Notes under the pieces: model-generated
Databases searched by the model: none
What the model was told of the DNA's origin: nothing
The model's input: the letters and a program-made list of their open reading frames with translations, nothing else
Origin: Heracleum sosnowskyi
Taxonomy: Eukaryota > Streptophyta > Magnoliopsida > Apiales > Apiaceae
Assembly (NCBI GenBank): GCA_030848705.1
Contig: JAUIZM010000147.1
Span: 1 to 64,000, forward strand
Direction of reading: 5' to 3'
DNA length: 64,000 nucleotides
Shown: piece by piece, positions 47,817-59,720 of the stretch
How the letters are laid out: each line of letters begins with the position of its first letter
Numbering within the stretch: position 1 is the first letter of the stretch
Program-made: the position numbers and the translations under genes

Positions 47817-50059
47817 TTTCGCGTTTTTTGGTCCGTACTTCCATTTTTACCTCTATTTTAGCACGTGACAAAAAAAATCGGAAGAAAATTGTCGGGAACC
47901 TCGTTTTTTGAGCGCGGGAAAATGCCAGTGAAACCAGTTTTGGGCCAAAAAGTGGGTTTTTTCCCATTTTCGGGGGTCGAAAAAACCCATTTCCGGAAAT
48001 GAAATTTCGCGTTTTTTGGTCCGTACGTCCATTTTTTACCTCTATTTTAGCACGTGACAAAAAAAATCGGAAGAAAAATGTCGGGAACCTCGTTTTTTGA
48101 GCGAGTGAAAATGCCAGTGAAACAAGTTTTTGGCCAAAAAGTGGGTTTTTTCCCATTTTTGGGGGTCGAAAAAACCCATTTCCGGAAATGAAATTTGGCG
48201 TTTTTTGGTCCGTACGTCCATTTTTTACCTCTATTTTAGCACGTGACAAAAAAATCGGAAGAAAAATGTCGGGAACCTCGTTTTTTGAGCGCGTGAAAAT
48301 GCCAGTGAAACCAGTTTTTGGCCAAAAACTGGGTTTTTTCCCATTTTCGGGGGTCGAAAAAACCCATTTCCGGAAATGAAATTTCGCGTTTTTTGGTCCG
48401 TACGTCCATTTTTTACCTCTATTTTAGCACGTGACAAAAAAAATCGGAAGAAAAATGTCGGGAACCTCGTTTTTTGAGCGCGTGAAAATGCTAGTGAAAC
48501 CAGTTTTGGGCCAAAAAGTGGGTTTTTTCCCATTTTCGGGGGTCGAAAAAACCCATTTCCGGAAATGAAATTTCGCGTTTTTTGGTCCGTACGTCCATTT
48601 TTTACCTCTATTTTAGCACGTGACAAAAAAAATCGGAAGAAAAATGTCGGGAACCTCGTTTTTTGAGCGCGTGAAAATGCCCGAGAAACCAGTTTTGGGC
48701 CAAAAAGTGGGTTTTTTCCCATTTTCGGGGGTCGAAAAAACCCATTTCCGGAAATGAAATTTCGCGTTTTTTGGTCCGTACGTACATTTTTTACCTCTAT
48801 TTTAGCACGTGACAAAAAAAATCGGAAGAAAAATGTAGGGAACCTCATTTTTTGAGCGCGTTAAAATGCCAGTGAAACCAGTTTTGGGCCAAAAAGTGGG
48901 TTTTTTCCCATTTTTGGGGGTCGAAAAAACCCATTTTCGGAAATGAAATTTCGCGTTTTTTGGTCCGTACGTCCATTTTGTACCTCTATTTTAGCACGTG
49001 ACAAAAAAATCGGAAGAAAAATGTCGGGAACCTCGTTTTTTGAGCGCGTGAAAATGCCAGTGAAACCATTTTTGGGCCAAAAAGTGGGTTTTTTCCCATT
49101 TTCGGGGGTCGAAAAAACCCATTTCCGGAAATGAAATTTCGCTTTTTTTGGTCCGTACATCCATTTTGTACCTCTATTTTAGCACGTGACAAAAAAAATC
49201 GGAAGAAAAATGTCGGGAACCTAGTTTTTTGAGCGGGTGAAAATGCTAGTGAAACTAGTTTTTGGCCAAAAAGTGGGTTTTTGCTCATTTTCGGGGGTCG
49301 AAAAAACCCATTTCCGGAAATGAAATTTCGCGTTTTTTGGTCCGTACGTCCATTTTGTACCTCTATTTTAGCACGTGACAAAAAAAATCGGAAGAAAAAT
49401 GTCGGGAACCTCGTTTTTTGAGCGCGTGAAAATGCCAGTGAAACCATTTTTGGGCCAAAAGGTGGGTTTTTGCCCATTTTCGGGGGTCGAAAAAACCCAT
49501 TTCCGGAAATGAAATTTCACTTTTTTTGGTCCGTACGTCCATTTTGTACCTCTATTTTAGCACGTGGCAAAAAAAATCAGAATAAAAACGTCGGGAACCT
49601 CGTTTTTTGAGCGGGTGAAAATGCCAGTGAAACCAGTTTTTGGCCAAAGAGTGGGTTTTTTCCCATTTTCGGGGGTCGAAAAAACCCATTTCCGGAAATG
49701 AAATTTGGCGTTTTTTTGTCCGTACGTCCATTTTGTACCTCTATTTTAGCACGTGACAAAAAAAATCGGAAGAAAAATGTCGGGAACCTCGTTTTTTGAG
49801 CGCGTGAAAATGCCAGTGAAACCAATTTTGGGCCAAAAAGTGGGTTTTTTCCCATTTTCGGGGGTCGAAAAAACCCATTTCCGGAAATGAAATTTCACTT
49901 TTTTTGGTCCGTACGTCCATTTTGTACCTCTATTTTAGCACGTGACAAAACAAATCGGAAGAAAAATGTTGGGAACCTCGTTTTTTGAGCGGGTGAAAAT
50001 GCCAGTGAAACCAGTTTTGGGCCAAAAAGTGGGTTTTTTCCCATTTTCGGGGGTCGAAA

Positions 50060-53000
50060 AAACCCATTTCCGGAAATGAAATTTTGCGTTTTTTGGTCCG
50101 TACGTCCATTTTTTACCTCTATTTTAGCACGTGACAAAAAAATCGGAAGAAAAATGTCGGGAACCTCGTTTTTTGAGCGCGTGAAAATGCCCGTGAAACC
50201 AGTTTTGGGCCAAAAAGTGGGTTTTTTCCCATTTTCGGGGGTCAAAAAAACCCATTTCCGGACATGAAATTTCGCGTTTTTTGGTCCGTACGTACATTTT
50301 TTACCTCTATTTTAGCACGTGACAAAAAAAATCGGAAGAAAAATGTAGGGAACCTCGTTTTTTGAGCGCGTTAAAATGCCAGTGAAACCAGTTTTGGGCC
50401 AAAAAGTGGGTTTTTTCCCATTTTCGGGGGTCGAAAAAACCCATTTTCGGAAATGAAATTTCGCGTTTTTTGGTCCGTACGTCCATTCTGTACCTCTATT
50501 TTAGCACGTGACAAAAAAAATCGGAAGAAAAATGTCGGGAACCTCGTTTTTTGAGCGCGTGAAAATGCCAGTGAAACCAGTTTTGGGCCAAAAAGTGGGT
50601 TTTTTCCCATTTTCGGGGGTCGAAAAAACCCATTTCCGGAAATGAAATTTCGCTTTTTTTGGTCCGTACGTCCATTTTGTACCTCTATTTTAGCACGTGA
50701 CAAAAAAAATCGGAAGAAAAATGTCGGGAACCTAGTTTTTTGAGCGGGTGAAAATGCCAGTGAAACTAGTTTTTGGCCAAAAAGTGGGTTTTTGCTCATT
50801 TTCGGGGGTCGAAAAAACCCATTTTCGGAAATGAAATTTCGCGTTTTTTGGTCCGTACGTCCATTTTGTACCTCTATTTTAGCACGTGACAAAAAAAATC
50901 GGAATAAAAATGTCGGGAACCTCGTTTTTTGAGCGCGTGAAAATGCCAGTGAAACCATTTTTGGGCCAAAAGGTGGGTTTTTGCCCATTTTCGGGGGTCG
51001 AAAAAACCCATTTCCGGAAATGAAATTTCACTTTTTTTGGTCCGTACGTCCATTTTGTACCTCTATTTTAGCACGTGGCAAAAAAAATCGGAATAAAAAC
51101 GTCGGGAACCTCGTTTTTTGAGCGGGTGAAAATGCCAGTGAAACCAGTTTTTGGCCAAAGAGTGGGTTTTTTCCCATTTTCGGGGATCGAAAAAACCCAT
51201 TTCCGGAAATGAAATTTGGCGTTTTTTTGTCCGTACGTCCATTTTGTACCTCTATTTTAGCACGTGACAAAAAAAATCGGAAGAAAAATGTCGGGAACCT
51301 CGTTTTTTGAGCGCGTGAAAATGCCAGTGAAACCAATTTTGGGCCAAAAAGTGGGTTTTTTCCCATTTTCGGGGGTCGAAAAAACCCATTTCCGGAAATG
51401 AAATTTCACTTTTTTTGGTCCGTACGTCCATTTTGTACCTCTATTTTAGCACGTGACAAAACAAATCTGAAGAAAAATGTTGGGAACCTCGTTTTTTGAG
51501 CGGGTGAAAATGCCAGTGAAACCAGTTTTGGGCCAAAAGTGGGTTTTTTCCCATTTTCGGGGGTCGAAAAAACCCATTTCCGGAAATGAAATTTCGCGTT
51601 TTTTGGTCCGTACGTCCATTTTTTACCTCTATTTTAGCACGTGACAAAAAAATCGGAAGAAAAATGTCGGGAACCTCGTTTTTTGAGCGCGTGAAAATGC
51701 CCGTGAAACCAGTTTTGGGCCAAAAAATGGGTTTTTTCCCATTTTCGGGGGTCGAAAAAACCCATTTCCGGAAATGAAATTTCGCGTTTTTTGGTCCGTA
51801 CGTACATTTTTTACCTCTATTTTAGCACGTGACAAAAAAAATCGGAAGAAAAATGTAGGGAACCTCGTTTTTTGAGCGCGTTAAAATGCCAGTGAAACCA
51901 GTTTTGGGCCAAAAAGTGGGTTTTTTCCCATTTTCGGGGGTCGAAAAACCCATTTTCGGAAATGAAATTTCGCGTTTTTTGGTCCGTACGTCCATTCTGT
52001 ACCTCTATTTTAGCACGTGACAAAAAAAATCGGAAGAAAAATGTCGGGAACCTCGTTTTTTGAGCGCGTGAAAATGCCAGTGAAACCAGTTTTGGGCCAA
52101 AAAGTGGGTTTTTTCCCATTTTCGGGGGTCGAAAAAACCCATTTCCGGAAATGAAATTTCGCTTTTTTTGGTCCGTACGTCCATTTTGTACCTCTATTTT
52201 AGCACGTGACAAAAAAAATCGGAAGAAAAATGTCGGGAACCTAGTTTTTTGAGCGGGTGAAAATGCCAGTGAAACTAGTTTTTGGCCAAAAAGTGGGTTT
52301 TTGCTCATTTTCGGGGGTCGAAAAAACCCATTTCCGGAAATGACATTTCGCGTTTTTTGGTCCGTACGTCCATTTTGTACCTCTATTTTAGCACGTGACA
52401 AAAAAAATCGGAAGAAAAATGTCGGGAACCTCGTTTTTTGAGCGCGTGAAAATGCCAGTGAAACCATTTTTGGGCCAAAAGGTGGGTTTTTGCCCATTTT
52501 CGGGGGTCGAAAAAACCCATTTCCGGAAATGAAATTTCACTTTTTTTGGTCCGTACGTCCATTTTGTACCTCTATTTTAGCACGTGGCAAAAAAAATCGG
52601 AATAAAAACGTCGGGAACCTCGTTTTTTGAGCGGGTGAAAATGCCAGTGAAACCAGTTTTTGGCCAAAGAGTGGGTTTTTTCCCATTTTCGGGGGTCGAA
52701 AAAACCCATTTCCGGAAATGAAATTTGGCGTTTTTTTGTCTGTACGTCCATTTTGTACCTCTATTTTAGCATGTGACAAAAAAAATCGGAAGAAAAATGT
52801 CGGGAACCTCGTTTTTTGAGCGCGTGAAAATGCCAGTGAAACCAATTTTGGGCCAAAAAGTGGGTTTTTTCCCATTTTCGGGGGTCGAAAAAACCCATTT
52901 CCGGAAATGAAATTTCACTTTTTTTGGTCCGTACGTCCATTTTGTACCTCTATTTTAGCACGTGACAAAACAAATCGGAAGAAAAATGTCGGGAACCTCG

Positions 53001-53680
53001 TTTTTTGAGCGGGTGAAAATGCCAGTGAAACCAGTTTTTGGCCAAAAAGTGGGTTTTTTCCCATTTTCGGGGGTCGAAAAAACCCATTTCCGGAAATGAA
53101 ATTTCGCGTTTTTTGGTCCGTACGTCCATTTTTTACCTCTATTGTAGCACGTGACAAAAAAAATCGGAAGAAATATGTAGGGAACCTCGTTTTTTGAGCG
53201 CGTTAAAATGCCAGTGAAACCAGTTTTGTGCCAAAAAGTGGGGTTTTTCCCATTTTCGGGGGTCGAAAAAGCCCATTTCCGGAAATGAAATTTCACGTTT
53301 TTTGGTCCGTACGTCCATTTTGTACCTCTATTTTAGCACGTGACAAAAAAAATCGGAAGAAAAATGTCGGGAACCTCGTTTTTTGAGCGCGTGAAAATGC
53401 CAGTGAAACCATTTTTGGGCCAAAAAGTGGGTTTTTTCCCATTTTTGGGGGTCGAAAAAACCCATTTCCGGAAATGAAATTTCACTTTTTTTGGCCCGTA
53501 CGTCCATTTTGTACCTCTATTTTAGCACGTGACAAAACAAATCGGAAGAAAAATGTCGGGAACCTCGTTTTTTGAGCGGGTGAAAATGCCAGTGAAACCA
53601 GTTTTTGGCCAAAAAGTGGGTTTTTTTCCCATTTTCGGGGGTCGAAAAAACCCATTTCCGGAAATGAAATTTCGCGTTTT
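50060..53680 (+). repeat. Right-array segmental duplication, copy 1
   Basis: This block recurs 4,723-4,724 bp (25 units) further right. Rare variants shared in order include GGTCAAAAAAACCC with CCGGACATGAAA (about 50241-50268), CCATTCTGTACC, ACAAATCTGAAG with ATGTTGGG (about 51471), AAAAGTGGG with one A missing, GCCAAAAAATGGG, AAATGACATTTCGCG, TTTTTTTGTC(C/T)GTACG and AGAAATATGTAGGG. Within it an 8-unit (1,509-bp) duplication relates about 50.37-51.4 kb to 51.88-52.9 kb. Boundaries are approximate. Confidence 0.85.
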
Positions 53681-54782
53681 TTGGTCCGTACGTCAATTTT
53701 TTACCTCTATTTTAGCACGTGACAAAAAAAATCGGAAGAAAAATGTAGGGAACCTCGTTTTTTGAGCGCGTTAAAATGCCAGTGAAACCAGTTTTGGGCC
53801 AAAAAGTGGGTTTTTTCCCATTTTCGGGGGTCGAAAAAACCCATTTCCGGAAATGAAATTTCGCGTTTTTTGGTCCGTACGTCCATTTTGTACCTCTATT
53901 TTAGCACGTGACAAAAAAAATCGGAAGAAAAATGTCGGGAACCTCGTTTTTTGAGCGCGTGAAAATGCCAGTGAAACCATTTTTGGGCCAAAAAGTGGGT
54001 TTTTTCCCATTTTCGGGGGTCGAAAAAACCCATTTCCGGAAATGAAATTTCACTTTTTTTGGTCCGTACGTCCATTTTGTACCTCTATTTTAGCACGTGA
54101 CAAAACAAATCGGAAGAAAAATGTCGGGAACCTCGTTTTTTGAGCGGGTGAAGATGCCAGTGAAACAAGTTTTTGGCCAAAAAGTGGGTTTTTTTCCCAT
54201 TTTCGGGGGTCGAAAAAACCCATTTCCGGAAATGAAATTTCGCGTTTTTTGGTCCGTACGTCCATTTTTTACCTCTATTTTAGCACGTGACAAAAAAAAT
54301 CGGAAGAAAAATGTAGGGAACCTCATTTTTTGAGCGCGTTAAAATGCCAGTGAAACCAGTTTTGGGCCAAAAAGTGGGTTTTTTCCCATTTTCGGGGTTC
54401 GAAAAAACCCATTTCCGGAAATGAAATTTCGCGTTTTTTGGTCCGTACGTCCATTTTGTACCTCTATTTTAGCACGTGACAAAAAAAATCGGAAGAAAAA
54501 TGTCGGGAACCTCGTTTTTTGAGCGCGTGAAAATGCCAGTGAAACCATTTTTGGGCCAAAAAGTGGGTTTTTTCCCATTTTCGGGGGTCGAAAAAACCCA
54601 TTTCCGGAAATGAAATTTCGCTTTTTTTGGTCCGTACGTCCATTTTGTACCTCTATTTTAGCACATGACAAAAAAAATCGGAAGAAAAATGTCGGGAACC
54701 TCGTTTTTTGAGCGGGTGAAAATGCCAGTGAAACCAGTTTTTGGCCAAAAAGTGGGTTTTTTCCCATTTTCGGGGGTCGAAA

Positions 54783-57700
54783 AAACCCATTTCCGGAAAT
54801 GAAATTTCGCGTTTTTTGGTCCGTACGTCCATTTTTTACCTCTATTTTAGCACGTGACAAAAAAATCGGAAGAAAAATGTCGGGAACCTCGTTTTTTGAG
54901 CGCGTGAAAATGCCCGTGAAACCAGTTTTGGGCCAAAAAGTGGGTTTTTTCCCATTTTCGGGGGTCAAAAAAACCCATTTCCGGACATGAAATTTCGCGT
55001 TTTTTGGTCCGTACGTACATTTTTTACCTCTATTTTAGCACGTGACAAAAAAAATCGGAAGAAAAATGTAGGGAACCTCGTTTTTTGAGCGCGTTAAAAT
55101 GCCAGTGAAACCAGTTTTGGGCCAAAAAGTGGGTTTTTTCCCATTTTCGGGGGTCGAAAAAACCCATTTTCGGAAATGAAATTTCGCGTTTTTTGGTCCG
55201 TACGTCCATTCTGTACCTCTATTTTAGCACGTGACAAAAAAAATCGGAAGAAAAATGTCGGGAACCTCGTTTTTTGAGCGCGTGAAAATGCCAGTGAAAC
55301 CAGTTTTGGGCCAAAAAGTGGGTTTTTTCCCATTTTCGGGGGTCGAAAAAACCCATTTCCGGAAATGAAATTTCGCTTTTTTTGGTCCGTACGTCCATTT
55401 TGTACCTCTATTTTAGCACGTGACAAAAAAAATCGGAAGAAAAATGTCGGGAACCTAGTTTTTTGAGCGGGTGAAAATGCCAGTGAAACTAGTTTTTGGC
55501 CAAAAAGTGGGTTTTTGCTCATTTTCGGGGGTCGAAAAAACCCATTTCCGGAAATGACATTTCGCGTTTTTTGGTCCGTACGTCCATTTTGTACCTCTAT
55601 TTTAGCACGTGACAAAAAAAATCGGAATAAAAATGTCGGGAACCTCGTTTTTTGAGCGCGTGAAAATGCCAGTGAAACCATTTTTGGGCCAAAAGGTGGG
55701 TTTTTGCCCATTTTCGGGGGTCGAAAAAACCCATTTCCGGAAATGAAATTTCACTTTTTTTGGTCCGTACGTCCATTTTGTACCTCTATTTTAGCACGTG
55801 GCAAAAAAAATCGGAATAAAAACGTCGGGAACCTCGTTTTTTGAGCGGGTGAAAATGCCAGTGAAACCAGTTTTTGGCCAAAGAGTGGGTTTTTTCCCAT
55901 TTTCGGGGGTCGAAAAAACCCATTTCCGGAAATGAAATTTGGCGTTTTTTTGTCCGTACGTCCATTTTGTACCTCTATTTTAGCACGTGACAAAAAAAAT
56001 CGGAAGAAAAATGTCGGGAACCTCGTTTTTTGAGCGCGTGAAAATGCCAGTGAAACCAATTTTGGGCCAAAAAGTGGGTTTTTTCCCATTTTCGGGGGTC
56101 GAAAAAACCCATTTCCGGAAATGAAATTTCACTTTTTTTGGTCCGTACGTCCATTTTGTACCTCTATTTTAGCACGTGACAAAACAAATCTGAAGAAAAA
56201 TGTTGGGAACCTCGTTTTTTGAGCGGGTGAAAATGCCAGTGAAACCAGTTTTGGGCCAAAAGTGGGTTTTTTCCCATTTTCGGGGGTCGAAAAAACCCAT
56301 TTCCGGAAATGAAATTTCGCGTTTTTTGGTCCGTACGTCCATTTTTTACCTCTATTTTAGCACGTGACAAAAAAATCGGAAGAAAAATGTCGGGAACCTC
56401 GTTTTTTGAGCGCGTGAAAATGCCCGTGAAACCAGTTTTGGGCCAAAAAATGGGTTTTTTCCCATTTTCGGGGGTCGAAAAAACCCATTTCCGGAAATGA
56501 AATTTCGCGTTTTTTGGTCCGTACGTACATTTTTTACCTCTATTTTAGCACGTGACAAAAAAAATCGGAAGAAAAATGTAGGGAACCTCGTTTTTTGAGC
56601 GCGTTAAAATGCCAGTGAAACCAGTTTTGGGCCAAAAAGTGGGTTTTTTCCCATTTTCGGGGGTCGAAAAAACCCATTTTCGGAAATGAAATTTCGCGTT
56701 TTTTGGTCCGTACGTCCATTCTGTACCTCTATTTTAGCACGTGACAAAAAAAATCGGAAGAAAAATGTCGGGAACCTCGTTTTTTGAGCGCGTGAAAATG
56801 CCAGTGAAACCAGTTTTGGGCCAAAAAGTGGGTTTTTTCCCATTTTCGGGGGTCGAAAAAACCCATTTCCGGAAATGAAATTTCGCTTTTTTTGGTCCGT
56901 ACGTCCATTTTGTACCTCTATTTTAGCACGTGACAAAAAAAATCGGAAGAAAAATGTCGGGAACCTAGTTTTTTGAGCGGGTGAAAATGCCAGTGAAACT
57001 AGTTTTTGGCCAAAAAGTGGGTTTTTGCTCATTTTCGGGGGTCGAAAAAACCCATTTCCGGAAATGACATTTCGCGTTTTTTGGTCCGTACGTCCATTTT
57101 GTACCTCTATTTTAGCACGTGACAAAAAAAATCGGAAGAAAAATGTCGGGAACCTCGTTTTTTGAGCGCGTGAAAATGCCAGTGAAACCATTTTTGGGCC
57201 AAAAGGTGGGTTTTTGCCCATTTTCGGGGGTCGAAAAAACCCATTTCCGGAAATGAAATTTCACTTTTTTTGGTCCGTACGTCCATTTTGTACCTCTATT
57301 TTAGCACGTGGCAAAAAAAATCGGAATAAAAACGTCGGGAACCTCGTTTTTTGAGCGGGTGAAAATGCCAGTGAAACCAGTTTTTGGCCAAAGAGTGGGT
57401 TTTTTCCCATTTTCGGGGGTCGAAAAAACCCATTTCCGGAAATGAAATTTGGCGTTTTTTTGTCTGTACGTCCATTTTGTACCTCTATTTTAGCATGTGA
57501 CAAAAAAAATCGGAAGAAAAATGTCGGGAACCTCGTTTTTTGAGCGCGTGAAAATGCCAGTGAAACCAATTTTGGGCCAAAAAGTGGGTTTTTTCCCATT
57601 TTCGGGGGTCGAAAAAACCCATTTCCGGAAATGAAATTTCACTTTTTTTGGTCCGTACGTCCATTTTGTACCTCTATTTTAGCACGTGACAAAACAAATC

Positions 57701-58404
57701 GGAAGAAAAATGTCGGGAACCTCGTTTTTTGAGCGGGTGAAAATGCCAGTGAAACCAGTTTTTGGCCAAAAAGTGGGTTTTTTCCCATTTTCGGGGGTCG
57801 AAAAAACCCATTTCCGGAAATGAAATTTCGCGTTTTTTGGTCCGTACGTCCATTTTTTACCTCTATTGTAGCACGTGACAAAAAAAATCGGAAGAAATAT
57901 GTAGGGAACCTCGTTTTTTGAGCGCGTTAAAATGCCAGTGAAACCAGTTTTGGGCCAAAAAGTGGGGTTTTTCCCATTTTCGGGGGTCGAAAAAGCCCAT
58001 TTCCGGAAATGAAATTTCACGTTTTTTGGTCCGTACGTCCATTTTGTACCTCTATTTTAGCACGTGACAAAAAAAATCGGAAGAAAAATGTCGGGAACCT
58101 CGTTTTTTGAGCGCGTGAAAATGCCAGTGAAACCATTTTTGGGCCAAAAAGTGGGTTTTTTCCCATTTTTGGGGGTCGAAAAAACCCATTTCCGGAAATG
58201 AAATTTCACTTTTTTTGGCCCGTACGTCCATTTTGTACCTCTATTTTAGCACGTGACAAAACAAATCGGAAGAAAAATGTCGGGAACCTCGTTTTTTGAG
58301 CGGGTGAAAATGCCAGTGAAACCAGTTTTTGGCCAAAAAGTGGGTTTTTTTCCCATTTTCGGGGGTCGAAAAAACCCATTTCCGGAAATGAAATTTCGCG
58401 TTTT
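54783..58404 (+). repeat. Right-array segmental duplication, copy 2
   Basis: This is the second copy of the 50.06-53.68 kb block, with the same ordered series of rare variants: CCGGACATGAAA at about 54982, CAAATCTGAAG at about 56187, AGAAATATGTAGGG at about 57893. Small differences remain: at about 51955 copy 1 has GTCGAAAAACCC whereas copy 2 keeps the longer A run. The two copies are recent paralogues, and recombination or assembly collapse between them is possible. Confidence 0.85.
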
Positions 58405-59720
58405 TTGGTCCGTACGTCCATTTTGTACCTCTATTTTAGCACGTGACAAAAAAAATCGGAAGAAAAATGTCGGGAACCTCGTTTTTTGAGCGCGTGAAAA
58501 TGCCAGTGAAACCATTTTTGGGCCAAAAAGTGGGTTTTTTCCCATTTTTGGGGGTCGAAAAAACCCATTTCCGGAAATGAAATTTCACTTTTTTTGGCCC
58601 GTACGTCCATTTTGTACCTCTATTTTAGCACGTGACAAAACAAATCGGAAGAAAAATGTCGGGAACCTCGTTTTTTGAGCGGGTGAAAATGCCAGTGAAA
58701 CCAGTTTTTGGCCAAAAAGTGGGTTTTTTTCCCATTTTCGGGGGGTCGAAAAAACCCATTTCCGGAAATGAAATTTCGCGTTTTTTGGTCCGTACGTCAA
58801 TTTTTTACCTCTATTTTAGCACGTGACAAAAAAAATCGGAAGAAAAATGTAGGGAACCTCGTTTTTTGAGCGCGTTAAAATGCCAGTGAAACCAGTTTTG
58901 GGCCAAAAAGTGGGTTTTTTCCCATTTTCGGGGGTCGAAAAAGCCCATTTCCGGAAATGAAATTTCACGTTTTTTGGTCCGTACGTCCATTTTGTACCTC
59001 TATTTTAGCACGTGACAAAAAAAATCGGAAGAAAAATGTCGGGAACCTCGTTTTTTGAGCGCGTGAAAATGCCAGTGAAACCATTTTTGGGCCAAAAAGT
59101 GGGTTTTTTCCCATTTTTGGGGGTCGAAAAAACCCATTTCCGGAAATGAAATTTCACTTTTTTTGGCCCGTACGTCCATTTTGTACCTCTATTTTAGCAC
59201 GTGACAAAACAAATCGGAAGAAAAATGTCGGGAACCTCGTTTTTTGAGCGGGTGAAAATGCCAGTGAAACCAGTTTTTGGCCAAAAAGTGGGTTTTTTTC
59301 CCATTTTCGGGGGTCGAAAAAACCCATTTCCGGAAATGAAATTTCGCGTTTTTTGGTCCGTACGTCCATTTTGTACCTCTATTTTAGCACGTGACAAAAA
59401 AAATCGGAAGAAAAATGTCGGGAACCTCGTTTTTTGAGCGCGTGAAAATGCCAGTGAAACCATTTTTGGGCCAAAAAGTGGGTTTTTTCCCATTTTTGGG
59501 GGTCGAAAAAACCCATTTCCGGAAATGAAATTTCACTTTTTTTGGCCCGTACGTCCATTTTGTACCTCTATTTTAGCACGTGACAAAACAAATCGGAAGA
59601 AAAATGTCGGGAACCTCGTTTTTTGAGCGGGTGAAAATGCCAGTGAAACCAGTTTTTGGCCAAAAAGTGGGTTTTTTTCCCATTTTCGGGGGTCGAAAAA
59701 ACCCATTTCCGGAAATGAAA
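58100..59720 (+). repeat. 5-monomer (948-bp) tandem duplication
   Basis: The segment of about 58.1-58.6 kb is repeated at about 59.05-59.55 kb. Both carry TTGGCCCGTACG, AAAACAAATCGG and the one-base-longer GGGTTTTTTTCCC. The CCGTACGTCAATTTTTTACC monomer lies after each downstream step, at about 58790 and 59738 (948 bp apart). Confidence 0.75.
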
